Assembly (NCBI RefSeq): GCF_013373865.1
Contig: NC_050471.1
Span: 7,043,307-7,107,306, forward strand
Length of the DNA: 64,000 bases
From: Monomorium pharaonis
Taxonomy: Eukaryota; Arthropoda; Insecta; Hymenoptera; Formicidae
Direction: 5' to 3'
The notes under the pieces were generated by a model. The model was not told the DNA's origin. It saw only the letters and a program-made list of their open reading frames with translations, and searched no databases. Position numbers and translations under genes: made by a program. Below are positions 47,722 through 60,729 of this stretch, piece by piece (position 1 is the first letter of the stretch; each line of letters begins with the position of its first letter).

Positions 47722-50700
47722 GGCCATATGAGTAAACACAAAGAATGTCTCACAATTCTCCTGACAAAGATGAAAGTAAACATTCAATTTTCTATTCCAC
47801 TGCACAATTGGAAAACTATTCATGTCATCTTGTCTACTCTGACAAAAAAAAAAAAAATACGTACAAATATAAAGCATGATATATGTATATTAAATTTATG
47901 TTATATTGAAATATTATATAAATATGATAAAATAAAGTCATGTTAAGAATAAATAAAAAATGGGCCAATTCAGTAAAATCTATATATTTTTTTATCTCGC
48001 GTATCAAAAGATCGCTTTACAAGAAAAATGGTTCTCTTTCCAATTTTAGTTTAGTAAAACTGAATCCATTATCGTGAACATGCATCAGACGGGATAGAGA
48101 AGGTGTGTTTGTTCCAAGTGATTGCATCTCGACGACAAGCACCAATTTTTCCTCCGCAGATTTTTCTCCGTCCTGTCTTCTCTAAATAAGAGCCACACGC
48201 TGGATAGCTATCTCCATTCCGTACCACTCTGGGCAGATAATGGGAATATAGCACGAGAGATTACCAGCCATACAAACAGCTCTAGAACGGACTTGCGTGA
48301 CGTCATTCGGCAAAACGACCGCCGTTTATTTCGTAACGTTGCGTCGTACCGGCGATCAGCATTTAATAGCGCGGCAATTTAAGGGTTCTACGTGACAATA
48401 ATTCAACCTATTTTGTAATAACTTGACAAGATTTTAATTAAAATTGAGTATTTTAGTAAAGGATCAAGTAAATAAAACGACCGAAAGATATAAATAAGTA
48501 CAAAAAGTAAAACAATTAAATTTATTTTAAAGCTAATGCTTTGAAATTTTTATCAAGTTTCTAACTCGTTGTTTGTCTAGTGATTGTTGCTGTAGTTAGT
48601 GATTGTCGTAAAAATTTTATGGAGCAAGACGATGCAATGCGATAAGTCTCCTGCAAGGACTAGGTAGGATCCTTTCTTCGGTGTGTTTGCGTTATGATTT
48701 TTCAACCCTTAACCTTTTGACTCCTATAACTACATCATTTCGCATCATATTGAATTAAGAAAACATTTAACAAATGTTTTCAATGCCCATTAATTTAAAG
48801 TTTCCATTCTTAGCATAATCTAGCTGCTAATTACAAGATATTTTTTTAATTTTATTTTAAATATCCTTCTCCAAAAGTCTCATTATTAGCTGAAATATGT
48901 TTTAACACATACAAGTTAGCATATCTCTTCAGAAAATTTTCGTAGCTTGGTACAATACGTGACAAGGAATACGGAATTAAAATCGATCCGTGAAACTAAT
49001 CGGTGGTTAGTGCAGATATCATTCGAGGGATCGGAATTATAATGTACTTCCGATATTCACAGAATTAACGATTAATGGTTTGCACAGGTGCAAGCTATCG
49101 CAAGGGATCTAGCTTATATAACTCAATCAATGATATAGACATGAAAATAATCTGTCTCTTTATTTGTCACAGATGCCAGCTGATATGTCGTATATTTCCA
49201 CAAACACGTCCTTCAACTATGTCAAAATATCACAGAAATTATGATTCTTATTTAGATTTAAATTATCAGTTACTGCATTTTGTCATAAAAAGATTATTTT
49301 AGCGACTAGTTTAACTTTTTATTAAGGCCATCTGTCCTAAAAATTATGATAGTCTATTCTATAATTTCCTGTTGCTCTTCCTCTTCTTGTCCGCATTTGC
49401 GCGTTGCAAATGCTTAATTTGGATAATGGTATTTTTACGACAAATTAAAATTGCGTGCTCTCTTCTTAATGCGATCATTGAGGTTAGTTCGTCCGTTCTC
49501 CGAAAGAACACTCATTACGGATAATACAAACTTCTGTTGTAATAACAAGAAGACAGAACGTACATTTTTAAATAAATGGATTAATTTATTTCCCCTTTGA
49601 AAACTTGTGGAATATTACAAAATTTATTAAAATTTTACGTAGGATGATTATATATTTATCCGCGATCTTATATTAAAAATTCGACAACATTATTAGCTTT
49701 TAATATTGAAATTATAAATTTATCCGTGATCAATATGAAAAATTTAGCAACGTCGTTGACTTTTAATGTCGAAATTTCTTCGAATTTCTTCGAATTTCGA
49801 AATAGGTTGATAATTATTAGTACGTTACTGAAACAAACAGTGCTCTCTCTCTTTCTTTCTCTTTTTTGGTTTTTCTTAAATCTTTTTAATAGTTATAATA
49901 ATAATGGAATAATAATGGAATGTGACTCGCTTATCTGAGTGAAAAGTTTTGAAAAGGATAAACAAAATAGGGATTATATCTAATAGATTCCATTAGATTT
50001 GATTATTCCGATCACTTCTTCAAAATTCATCACGGGAATGAATTTGGGATTACTAAACCAGATATATTGTATGACGGCGAAGAATTGTTCGGGCGATAAA
50101 GAGGGATAAAGCGGAGCATGTTTATCCTGTTAATCTCTTTCGTTTTCAAAGCCTTCTCCTTCTACGCCTATTTACGCCCGTTTCTCCCTCATTCCGTTTA
50201 TCTATCTTATCTCGACGGCGAAAGCACGCCAAGATGAATTTCTCGTAAACGATGCGTAAGTGTGGAGCTTTTCTTTACGTTCGTCAGCATTCACTGGGAA
50301 AATCAATCCCCAGGGGGGAGGGATTTTCTTTGGTGTTGACCTTGGTGAGATCTTTCAAGAGTTTATTAAAACTCAAGAGCCGGCCTTGATGATCGCACCA
50401 GCCACTTTAAACTTATTACATCGATAGCGAAGAGAATGCAAATAATTTCTTCTTTCACTGTTCCACACAATAATTCATCAATGATTCTATAAATAATATT
50501 TGAAAGTATTGTTGGTACATATAACACTTTGTCAACGTAAAAGTAATTTAAGAATACTTATTTTATATTACTTATGCTCGCACCAGAAAATTTTTATGTA
50601 ATTAACACATTTTCTTAGAATTTTGATGGAATAATTCTTCTCCCTGGAAAATGTACTTTTTCCCGCTGTGCAAATCTGATTTGTCTCGGCTTCCGCATTT

Positions 50701-53700
50701 GCATGAATCCTTTTGAATGAGTTCGTTTCTTGTTTCCGTACGTGGGTTCACAATGAGCATTATGTTCCTTGTGACGCTTCAAACAAGATCCTTTCTTCAG
50801 ATGTTACAGAAATAACAGCAATCTCGATATAACTAAGTTCCGAGCTAGCGTGGAGCTGCCATTTCTACCGTTCGTGGTTAGTATTTCCCGAGATTTTCAT
50901 CGGCAGATTGGAGGTGGAGTAATTTAAGTTTTCGACGACACGTCCGTATAATTTATCGTTTTGCGCTTTAAAACTTAATTGAAGTTACGATCGCGACTTT
51001 ATCGCATGTGACTCCGCAATTTTCTCGCGTTAAAATGACATATCGCGATTTCGTTATCAATATCATTTATTTGTTCTTCGACTTCTTTGTTTGTTTCTTT
51101 CATAAATTATCAAACCAATATTGTGTAATTTTATCGATTTAAAATGTTACATTAAATTGTAATTTAAATGTGAAAAAATTATGCGATTTTTATTTGAAAT
51201 ATTTTAAATAACTTTTTAGAACAAAAACCATTAGTCAATATCTATTATTCATAAATTTGTTTGATTTAAATGTAAATACACATAAAAAATTTACTCTTCT
51301 TTATAAGAATATTGATAAACTTTTACAAGCTTTTTAAATAATAATACCTCTTGCTTGTAAAATAACTTTTCTGAAGCTTTTAATTTTTCCATCTTGCTTT
51401 TTACAAATACTCTAGAATGTTTTAATTAAGAACAAACTTGCACTTTTAACATAATTTAAAAGTTTAGCTTTTTAAATATATAATTTCGTACTTAAAATGA
51501 ATTATAAATACGTTTCATCATATTTTACAACTTCGTCGTTCGATAAGCATTAAATACAGGAGTCTTCTTGGCTCACAAGTTCAACCAAGTCTCCGTCTGT
51601 CATCATCAAGAATGTTTTCTTATTCAACATTATGAGAACTTTGGTTTTAACATCGGACTCAAAATTGTCATGCCAAAGCAAATAGAACAACATGATTTTC
51701 ACTTCTATTATGTCGAACCTATTATCTATGCAGGTTCACGATGCAAATAACATATAGATGAGTTATCCATATTATTATCAAGGAATCTCTCTAAATTAAG
51801 CTTGTGGATTCGTAGTATTTTGAATCGAGATTCAAAGCATCGTCGGGAAGTATAGTATATGTTATCTCCAGGTATCACCGTGATTAGTTTTGCCATCCGG
51901 AATTGCTGAACAATTCAAACTGTGACGCATTTTCTCTGAATGGATACAACATCAGTATAAAAGCTCATTATTTATTAACATAATTGATAAGATTAATATG
52001 TTTCATTAAAATTAACAGAATTGCGGAATTCTTCTACATAATGACACTAAAATTAAATATAATTAATTTCAATGTTATTTTGCAGCAGAGTTTCGCGTGC
52101 TCAAATAATTTTACAAGAATTCGAATAAGTTCCTGATCGACGACATTGGGCGAACAATAGCATTACGACTGTTATTCGTTGATCAGAAAAATGCAATCAT
52201 TATAACAGCTGGTTTGCATAATATTCGATCCCAATATCCGCGATGTTTGCATACAGGAGAGTTGTCCAAACATTGACAGTGAAAATTAAAAATTCAGGAT
52301 CAATGAGGACCCCACAACTGCACCATCTTGTCAGATATTTCTCGAATAGTATTTCACAAGTTGCTTTCCTCTCAGTTATAAACAAGAACTAAGTAACTTA
52401 AGGAGAGTTTGCTTGCAATTTTTGGGATATGCCGATTTAAAATCACGAACGTAAATAGATAACTACAGACAAGCTTATCTTAGATTCAAGGAGACTTCGG
52501 TTCAGCAGATTTATAATACGAGAAAAGTAAAAATTCTTTAATTTTCGAATGTTTTTCCACTTTAAATTGAATGTCGTTTAAGAAACTCATTCGACGCGAT
52601 GTAAAAGATAATCCTTCTTATTATCTATTTATATTCTTTCCACTCTCATATTTATAGTCTCATCTAACTTAGGAATGGAATTTACTGCGAAGGATTGCGC
52701 CTGCGTCTGTATTTGATGATCACATTTTCCGGATGATGAGCACTCGCAACGTAGACTTCGCATTTGAAAAGTCGTAACATTATATAGTGGCAATCTGTCT
52801 GCATTGCCGTAAAGGCGAGTAAAACCTCGGACGTAAGAACGCGCGAATTATGATAAATAATATTTCTTTATCTTGTGTTTTATACGTTGTAAAATGAATC
52901 AGATTAAACACTAATGGAAACGCGTACGGAAAAGTAATAATTTACATTAAAATTTGTTAAATCCTTTATCATTATTATTTTATATCTCTTTTCATTCTTC
53001 CAAATTGTCTTATAACATTTTAATATTTAAATCTCCTTTTATTTCGACTTTAAAATTTTATAAATATAAAATTATTAACAATAATAATTGTTTATATTAA
53101 TTAGCGTGTTATTAATAATATTATATTATTTTTACCGCTACTTTTGCCGTTTAAACAATTATTAAAAAAGATTTGATATTTTCTACATTCTTCTATTTTA
53201 ATTTGACTATTTAATTTTGTTATTATTTTGCAGTAAACTGTTAAATATATTCATTGTGTAGAATTACGTGTACAATAAGCTTTTCCTAGTCTGTTGAAGT
53301 AAAAATTATTTCCGTCCATATAAATTACTATTCTAGATTTTCACGGTACAATATGATGCCGTAAAAGTACAGGAACGACCGAATTAACGGCCGCAATTTC
53401 GCCTGATGTGACAATGAATAATTTACGCGGCGAGACACGAATACGCGTTTGTGTTTTCGGCTGCGGCGCTGCTATTTCAGCATTTAATCAGACAAGAAAG
53501 CGCATTTTATCAACGCTTCTCCACCATTGTACGCCGGGCCGTCTTATTCTTCGTTTAATCAACAGAAGATGCCATTCTACTTATCTCCACCTACTGTGAT
53601 GGGTACACGTCGCGCATCGGACTTCTATACGTACAATACCGGTCTTATACTTCGCGATAAGAGCAATATAGAGCACAACGGCCGGAAAAAAAGCAAATGC

Positions 53701-55260
53701 GCGCGGGCTCTTATCCTTATACTTATAAAATAATTAATGATAACGAAGCATAAAAATGCGTTTTGGTAATGAAACATAAAAATGTTAGTACTACCATGAT
53801 TACATTAGCATTTTTCATTCATCACTTGCCTCTTAAACTTTACATCACAAGAAATAATCAGTTAGATTAGTAAATTCTGAATAAATGTATGTATCTTAAC
53901 AAAAACTTTTATAATTATAAAAGTGTTCTTAAAATTGCGTCTTGATTTAATCGAATTTCATAGACTTTGATACCTATGCTATTTTCTGATATATGTGTAT
54001 ACGTTGCAAAGATATGATAGATGATTCACGTTCACGATCTTGACCTATAATTGGCACGAAATTCGAACCTAGGCAGTAACGTTTCCGTCTACGACGAGAA
54101 AACAAAAGTTTCTCCCAGTCGGCAGACTGCAATTTGATCGTTATCTCGTTAGAATATTGCGCGAGCAGATCGCAGGTGAGGGATTTTAACTGACTGGCTA
54201 TGAGAAGCCGCGTAAACCACATTTTGGTATGACGTACGTGGGGATCAGACCGTTAACATCGCGAGAGCCATTCATAGAGAACGACTAGAGTAGCGGCGGG
54301 TGTGTTGTGTAAGCGCGAGATAGTATACAAATGCAGTCTGGTTTACAACAGTAGCATATTCGCCTCGAAATTTACGACCGCGGCAGTTCACTGCAATCAA
54401 GACTGCATAAATCCGATGTGAAATGCTGATATTCTCGGTTCGAAATTACGCGATTACTTTGGCCCTTTCATTCGATAAACGTAACAAATATTAAAATAAT
54501 TCTAGAATAATATAAAAGAATTAACATAGTTAATTTATTAATTGTTTTTATCTTTTTTTAAATGTATATTTTAAAAAAGATTTATAATATACAGTATATA
54601 ATATTCATATGTTTATGTAAAAAACTTAAAAATAAAGCATTTTATTCTATATATTGAGATAAATAAAAATAATTGTATTCTGAAAAGATTGCTTTGTAAC
54701 AACACTTTTTTTTTCTTGCAAAATTATGAATAAAAACTATTTTATATTGCGTATAGTAATAAATATATAATCATATACTACAATTTTACTTTGAGTTTTC
54801 AACAAGTTTAGCTTTCAACAAGTTGTTTTTAAAGCTTCATATATTCCTCGCAATTTTTAAAATAGAGAATTAAAAAAATGTCTGTTGCTTAGATATCTGG
54901 AATAATTCTTGCGTAGGAAAATTCTTTTTTCCAGCGCATTGAGATGGGAAAGCAATTTTTCTCGTGCGTCATTAACGCGTTGATGTGCGAGCGGAGGAAA
55001 TTTTTCGTCAGAGTTTAACGGTGCCTGTTTATAACTGAGAAAATTTCGAGCGTTATAGCGAAAAGTACGGTATTACAAAATTTCGAAATTATGCGTTCGT
55101 AAAACGAGGGTTGTTTTACACTAAAAATTTATGACTTCTTCCGTGGGATGTTTATCGGTATTCAAAAAATATTTTTTCCACGCTGACTGTTAAATATCTA
55201 AATTGCCAATATTGGATTATATCTTTTCTTGCGTCATATTTCCCTTGTAAAAATGTAATA

Positions 55261-55375
55261 CAGTATTAAATTGGCTAATAATTAATACTTATTCTTAGTA
55301 TTAAAAGTACTGTTGTTAATACCCAAAACTTTTAATACTCAAAATGAGTAATAATTATTGGCACATTTAATACTG
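55261..55375. mobile_element. Hairpin MITE, 115 bp (CAGTATTAAAT ends)
   Basis: The left arm of about 48 bp starts CAGTATTAAATTGGCTAATA and includes AGTATTAAAAGT. The right arm is its near-complete inverse, ending TTGGCACATTTAATACTG. Only about 18 bp separate the arms, so the whole element folds into one stem. No ORF. Confidence 0.78.
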
Positions 55376-58300
55376 CTCAGTGTTAAATTTTTATAAATGT
55401 TAAGATATAATTTTCATACTTTAATTTTATAAAACGTCATTTTTGTTCTCAATATCTTTGTCTTCAAAATTCGTTAAAACTATGTTTTATATTTTAAGTG
55501 GAAAGATAAATAAAAGTTCTTTTTAATCTTCTCTTATCTTAACGCTAAATAACTTTCTAAGAATTCCACTGCTTTCAGTAAATCACCGATTTTCCACAGG
55601 ATAGTCTTGCGACGTTCTTCCAAATCGTCTTAATTTCCATTTAATTCTACTTAAGCACACTTAAAGGAGCACGATTTTTCACATCTAAAATGAGAAAAAT
55701 AGCTGGAATTAAAAGATCTGGAATATGCTATTGTAATGATTTAAATGACTTTCTGTTATATGTATATATTAAAGTAGAGATCACTTATTAAAGTCATTTG
55801 TTGCACCGTTGCATCGAGTTATCTACAATAATGCAAAATTATCTACTAATTTAATTCTTTTTAACTTATTTAAATTTATTATTCCAGAATTTAAAATATG
55901 TAAATTTTATGTTTTAGAATTCCATTGAATAGAATTTGTTCCTTACTTTTATCTCAAATTGCAAATTAATTATTTTTTCAGTTTAGTTATTTTTTTTTTA
56001 TTTATAATTATCAAATCTTTTTCTCTATTACAATGTTCCACATAATGCACATAATTGCTTTTTTTCCTTTTAATTTTCAAATCCAACAATTTGCATATTT
56101 TCTTGCGTATTATCAAGATCAGATTTAGAAATTTCGATGTAAATCCATACATTTCTCGTAATGCAGAAGTAAATTAGCTTTACGCGAAATCTTGAAATTA
56201 GGATACGAGCGCTTGTTGGTATAAGCGGGAATGAGTAAACCACTGTTTCGTACATAAACCGTAAACTGACCAGAAAGTGCAATAACTTCGGTTTAATAAC
56301 GCATATTTAGCCTGATTCAGTAATCCGATTTATTTGGCGTAATCTAACAAGCCTCAATACTTCGTTGAAAATTTCCCCATTAAACTGAAAACTGTATTAC
56401 TCATTCAAACATAATCCAAGTTATAATGTAATCTTATTTTGTATGTAAACTGAACAAAACTGTAACATTATTATATCTAATTTAACATATACACTATTGT
56501 AAATTAAATTAATATTTAGAATATAATTTCACGATCTTGCAACAGAATAAAATTCATAATTATAAACTGTTGACGTAATGTAATTTTTATTTTATTATAG
56601 TTACTTACGATTGGTATCACCTTGTCAAGAAATAAAAAAAGTATGAAGCAAATGAAGACATAAAACCTGTGATAGAACTAGAAATTCGCAGTTTCCAGTC
56701 ATCAGGTGTTCTTGTTGACCACATGACATTTTTCATTCGTTTCATTTGCATACAGCCACCTGGGAACTACAATTCATTTCTTTGTCCAAATTCGCGTACG
56801 CGTGAGGGAGACTCATCTATCTTACCGGAAGTTTATTTTCTCGCGAAAAAAGCGGAATATAATCTGACGTGGCTCTGACTGCAAAACTCCACGTCTATCT
56901 TATTCAGAGATAAAAGCAATGCATTTCAAGATTAACTCTTTTTGTGGAATTCTTTTTTGCAGGAACCGTGTCAAGAAACAAAACAATCCGGTTTTGGTTG
57001 CATTTTATCTGTCGCTGCGCGGGCTCTTATTAGACATGTTACTCTTTATAGTTATTATTCATAATTTTTTGTCACACCTACGCTTTTACTTTATAACAGA
57101 GAATCTCTTTCTGTATTCGAAAGATAACAATTCTCAAGTACCATTCTCAGTGCAATAGTGTGTAAAATTGTTCTCACAATATAAATGATAAGACGTCTGA
57201 TTGCACCCCATTTTCTCCTATGGAGCAGCCATTTTCTCCGCCGTAAAAATTCAGCGGGAGGTACGTAGGTGGAAAATGCGTTTACATTATTTTTAGATCG
57301 CATCTCTGACGCACAATGATTTTTCCAGCGATTCGCCTTTTGTTCGCCTCGCCGAATTACGGATACACATCATGCGAAATAACAAAGCGCGAAATTTTTG
57401 CGTGGTCACAACCAAACATGCGTTCACGCGAAAATAATTGCAATATTCGCATAGCGACAGGTAGGACACATTTTTGGAAAGTAATTTAAAAGCCTTAAAT
57501 TGATTTTACATCAATCGATATTCGTTCTGTACTTCGACCGACGGAAAGGAATTATATTTTCACAATAGCAAATTTTACGAAATGAATAGAGGAATGATCG
57601 AATGACCTTTCTGTGCAAAACGAAGGTAATTAAATGGTAGGTATATAATCGAGCTGTATGATATATTTGCTACAATGTTTTATATTGTCTTGACATAGGA
57701 AATGTCAAGCTTTTTTATTGAATTTTCCCTCATTGAAACTGTGAAATGTTGAAAAGAAGCATTTTACAAAAAAATGGAAAAACGCGACTTTTGTTTAATG
57801 TCTGATATGACCGCATTGTGTTACGCAAATTGTATTACAGTCAAATATTTATATCTTTTATATATTACAGATTTTTATAATTTTTTAATAAACATTAAAA
57901 CAATCCTTTCCGATATTTAACTCAATTCAATTCACACGCTTCAAATATAAAAATCAATTTTAATAAGCAAAAATTATTTAAAAATAAAATTATGACAATT
58001 TAAAGTTCTGTTAGTTAAATAATGGTAATACAAAGACTAAGGAAAAGGTCATTATGTTATTATATAAGTTCATTGTTTATGTAAGCGCTTTTCAAGTTTT
58101 GCAAAAATTGTTTTGATTCAAAAGCACCCTCTAATCCCATAAGCGCCATAAAGAATTACTAAATGAACTCCAGGAAAAAAGAATTGCGTTTATTTCTTAT
58201 TCTTCCTTTCGTTGAAAAGTTTCTTGTACGAAGGATTTCCCATACGATTCCCTCGCATTCATTGTATGCGCCATTAAATTATGTACGCGACGTTCATTTG

Positions 58301-59989
58301 CATTTGCCTCCGATAACCTCCAAAGCCATTATCATCTTAAGCTTCATCCTAATATAACCCTAACGATAGTCATCTTTAAAGCCAATCTACATAAGACGTA
58401 GAATGTAAGTCGCAGATTGTAAATGCAGATGCAATAGCCAAAATAAAATCGTTCGTAATATTATTATATTATTAATTGGCTTCTGGTTCGCTTTGCGATC
58501 TGCGAATTGCGTTTCATGTTTTATGTAGTATGGTTTTTAAACTTGGAACTTCAATTATTATATAAATGTATCAGGACGATTTGCATGAATATTTAAGATT
58601 TTTACATTTGTTTAAAATTTAATTGACTATACAAACTGTAAATATATTTCTCACAATCTTACTTATTTTGAAATATTTCAAATAAAAATATAGACATATA
58701 AAAATATAAATGTGAATATATTTTTAATGTACTATATTTAGAACATTTGTGTGTTTATATTCTATTTCAGGCTTTACATCTCTTTTAGTTAAATATATTG
58801 TAAACTACAATTTGTTAGGCTAAATTTTTATGCTGACGACATATGAATTCAGAATTATGATGTATGTTCTATTAGAATAAAAATTTTTCTATTGTATTGA
58901 AGATAATTTCGTTTGTATTGAAGATAATTTTTTGGTTGCACTAAAAGTACAAATAAACAAAAATTTCTCGTCAAATAAAATACATTTTAAATTAATTTAA
59001 AACTACGAAATTTTTGTGAAAAAGTCCACTGCCAGATAACAATCTATCAGTTATGAAGCATGTATATACATCGTAGCTCTAAATTCATGTACACCCTTGT
59101 TGGCACCTGATACTTTTATCTGTTGCCGCTTTTCTAAAAATGGAAAAACGCATGTGTTCAATAGACCCTGCAAAATAAACGAAAAAAAAATAAATCGGCC
59201 GCTAGATAGTCTGTATAAAAAATACCAAGTTGAACGGAATTTTCACTTCGTGTTTAAATCGCCGTTTCCGCTACTATAATCGTAAATTCGCGCGCTCATG
59301 TTCTCTCCATATAAATTCAGAAGTTTGACGGAAATCATTTGTCAGTGTCGGTGACGTATCTTTTACTCTCTCTTTCTCTCTCCCCCTCCGTATTTTTTTT
59401 GCAACACCTATTTTTGCCGCTCTTTTCTGTGTGCGAATTTTTCCACGGAGAGCGGTAATTTTTTAAATCGCTCGTATATCATTATGAATAGTAGCAGAAA
59501 AGCTCGATGCGATCTCGACGAGCGTTCAACTGCGAAAGTTTTCTCCCGATTTGCGTACACATGGTGACCATGAGATTGGTATTCTAGATGTAGAATATAA
59601 AATTTCGCATATCGAGTAGCTTTTTGTAATTCTAATAGACTTTTTGCTCGCAGTTTACATCTTTAAAAAATACTTTTAACGTCATAAAATATTTGTTTAA
59701 TACATTTTTTCATATTTTCTATCGCTTTAACAATATGTACATTTAAAAAGTTTTTATTAAAAAATGTTTTACCCCCTTAACGTGTAAAAAATGTGTTTCT
59801 TATTTCCGCAACATATCTCAACTTTATCAAAAAAGAAAAATTTGCGTATGTTTCATTATAATTAAGATATTTGACAAGATTGCGTAATATTAGGGAAACG
59901 GGAGAGTCATTTTTATGATGTAGTTTTATTAATATAATTTACTTATTTAATAATATAATTACTATCAATTTTTACATAATTTTTTGATA
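55376..59989. other. Gene-poor intergenic DNA
   Basis: About 4.6 kb of AT-rich DNA. A direct duplication TTGTATTGAAGATAATTT occurs twice in tandem near 58893-58931. No gene or RNA was recognised. Confidence 0.55.
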
Positions 59990-60292
59990 TAATTAATTTT
60001 TAATTTCTTTCTTAAAGAGGCTATAACTCGAAAAAAGTGGAGTAAAATGTTTGGAACATTACTTGCTTCCACAAAGCTTTTTCTTCATAATAAGTGCCCT
60101 AATGAGAGCACTATGCTCTCTTTACTTCAGAAAAGATAGTCTAATGGGACGAATATAGTGGAGAAGAGCTAATTATAGAATTACTAGCCTAATTCTATAA
60201 TTTTTTGTTGCGTTTGTTATGCAGTCCAGTATTATGTCGGGTTACAAAATCAAATAGCCTCTTCAAGGAAGAAAGTATAAAAATTAAGAAAT
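59990..60292. mobile_element. TIR element, about 300 bp (AAAGAGGCTAT ends)
   Basis: The left end contains TTTCTTTCTTAAAGAGGCTAT. The right end has the inverse ATAGCCTCTTCAAGGAAGAAA followed by an AT-rich border. The TIRs are about 35 bp with several mismatches. The interior of about 220 bp is non-coding. The exact edges in the AT-rich flanks are uncertain. Confidence 0.62.
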
Positions 60293-60555
60293 AAGTGGAC
60301 CATCACAGAAAATAATTGCAATTATATTATTGAATAATAATAATTTAGAACAAAACTACACATATTATTTACGTTATTTATAAAAGCTACGTTACTTTTC
60401 AATCTTTCTAATAATATCATACGTATTCTTCTTTTTAATGGAAATTGTTAAAGATGTAATCTTATTTAGTACCTTGTGCAGATGAAATGCGCATTTCCTA
60501 GAGTATTCTGGAGTATACGTATCGTAAATCTCCTTAAAAAAAGCTATTGTCGGAA

Positions 60556-60705
60556 ATGGCAAAGCGAGCAAGACCGGGGTCACCTATTTCGGACATTCAT
60601 ATATATAGTGTTCAGACAGATCCACTTTCGTGCCCTATCAACAGTCCCTTTTTGTACAACGGTCATTTAACTGATGGCGCATCGCACTATTTACGCAATA
60701 GTTTG
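60556..60705 (+). CDS. Possible isolated first coding exon (50 codons)
   Basis: An ATG in a reasonable context (GGAAATGGC) opens a frame whose composition looks protein-like, in otherwise AT-rich DNA. The product starts MAKRARPGSPISDIHIYS and continues with Pro, Ser, Tyr and Asn residues, without low complexity. A GTAGGA donor at 60706 would end the exon in phase 0, after 50 codons. If not spliced, the frame ends at TAG 60727-60729. I do not recognise the sequence and see no partner exon in the remaining 3.3 kb, so any downstream exons would lie past the window. A chance open frame remains possible. Confidence 0.33.
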
Positions 60706-60729
60706 GTAGGAAAAACCAATGATATATAG

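Larger units (their letters stand above)
41051..55260. other. Gene-poor stretch, about 14 kb
   Basis: I found no coding region, RNA gene or CRISPR-like array. The stretch holds microsatellites at 41239-41270, 41754-41798 and 47699-47721 and several patches of more balanced composition (about 42780-43020, 43590-44000, 46630-46950, 48100-48380). These patches look like unique non-coding DNA and might be regulatory. Confidence 0.55.
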
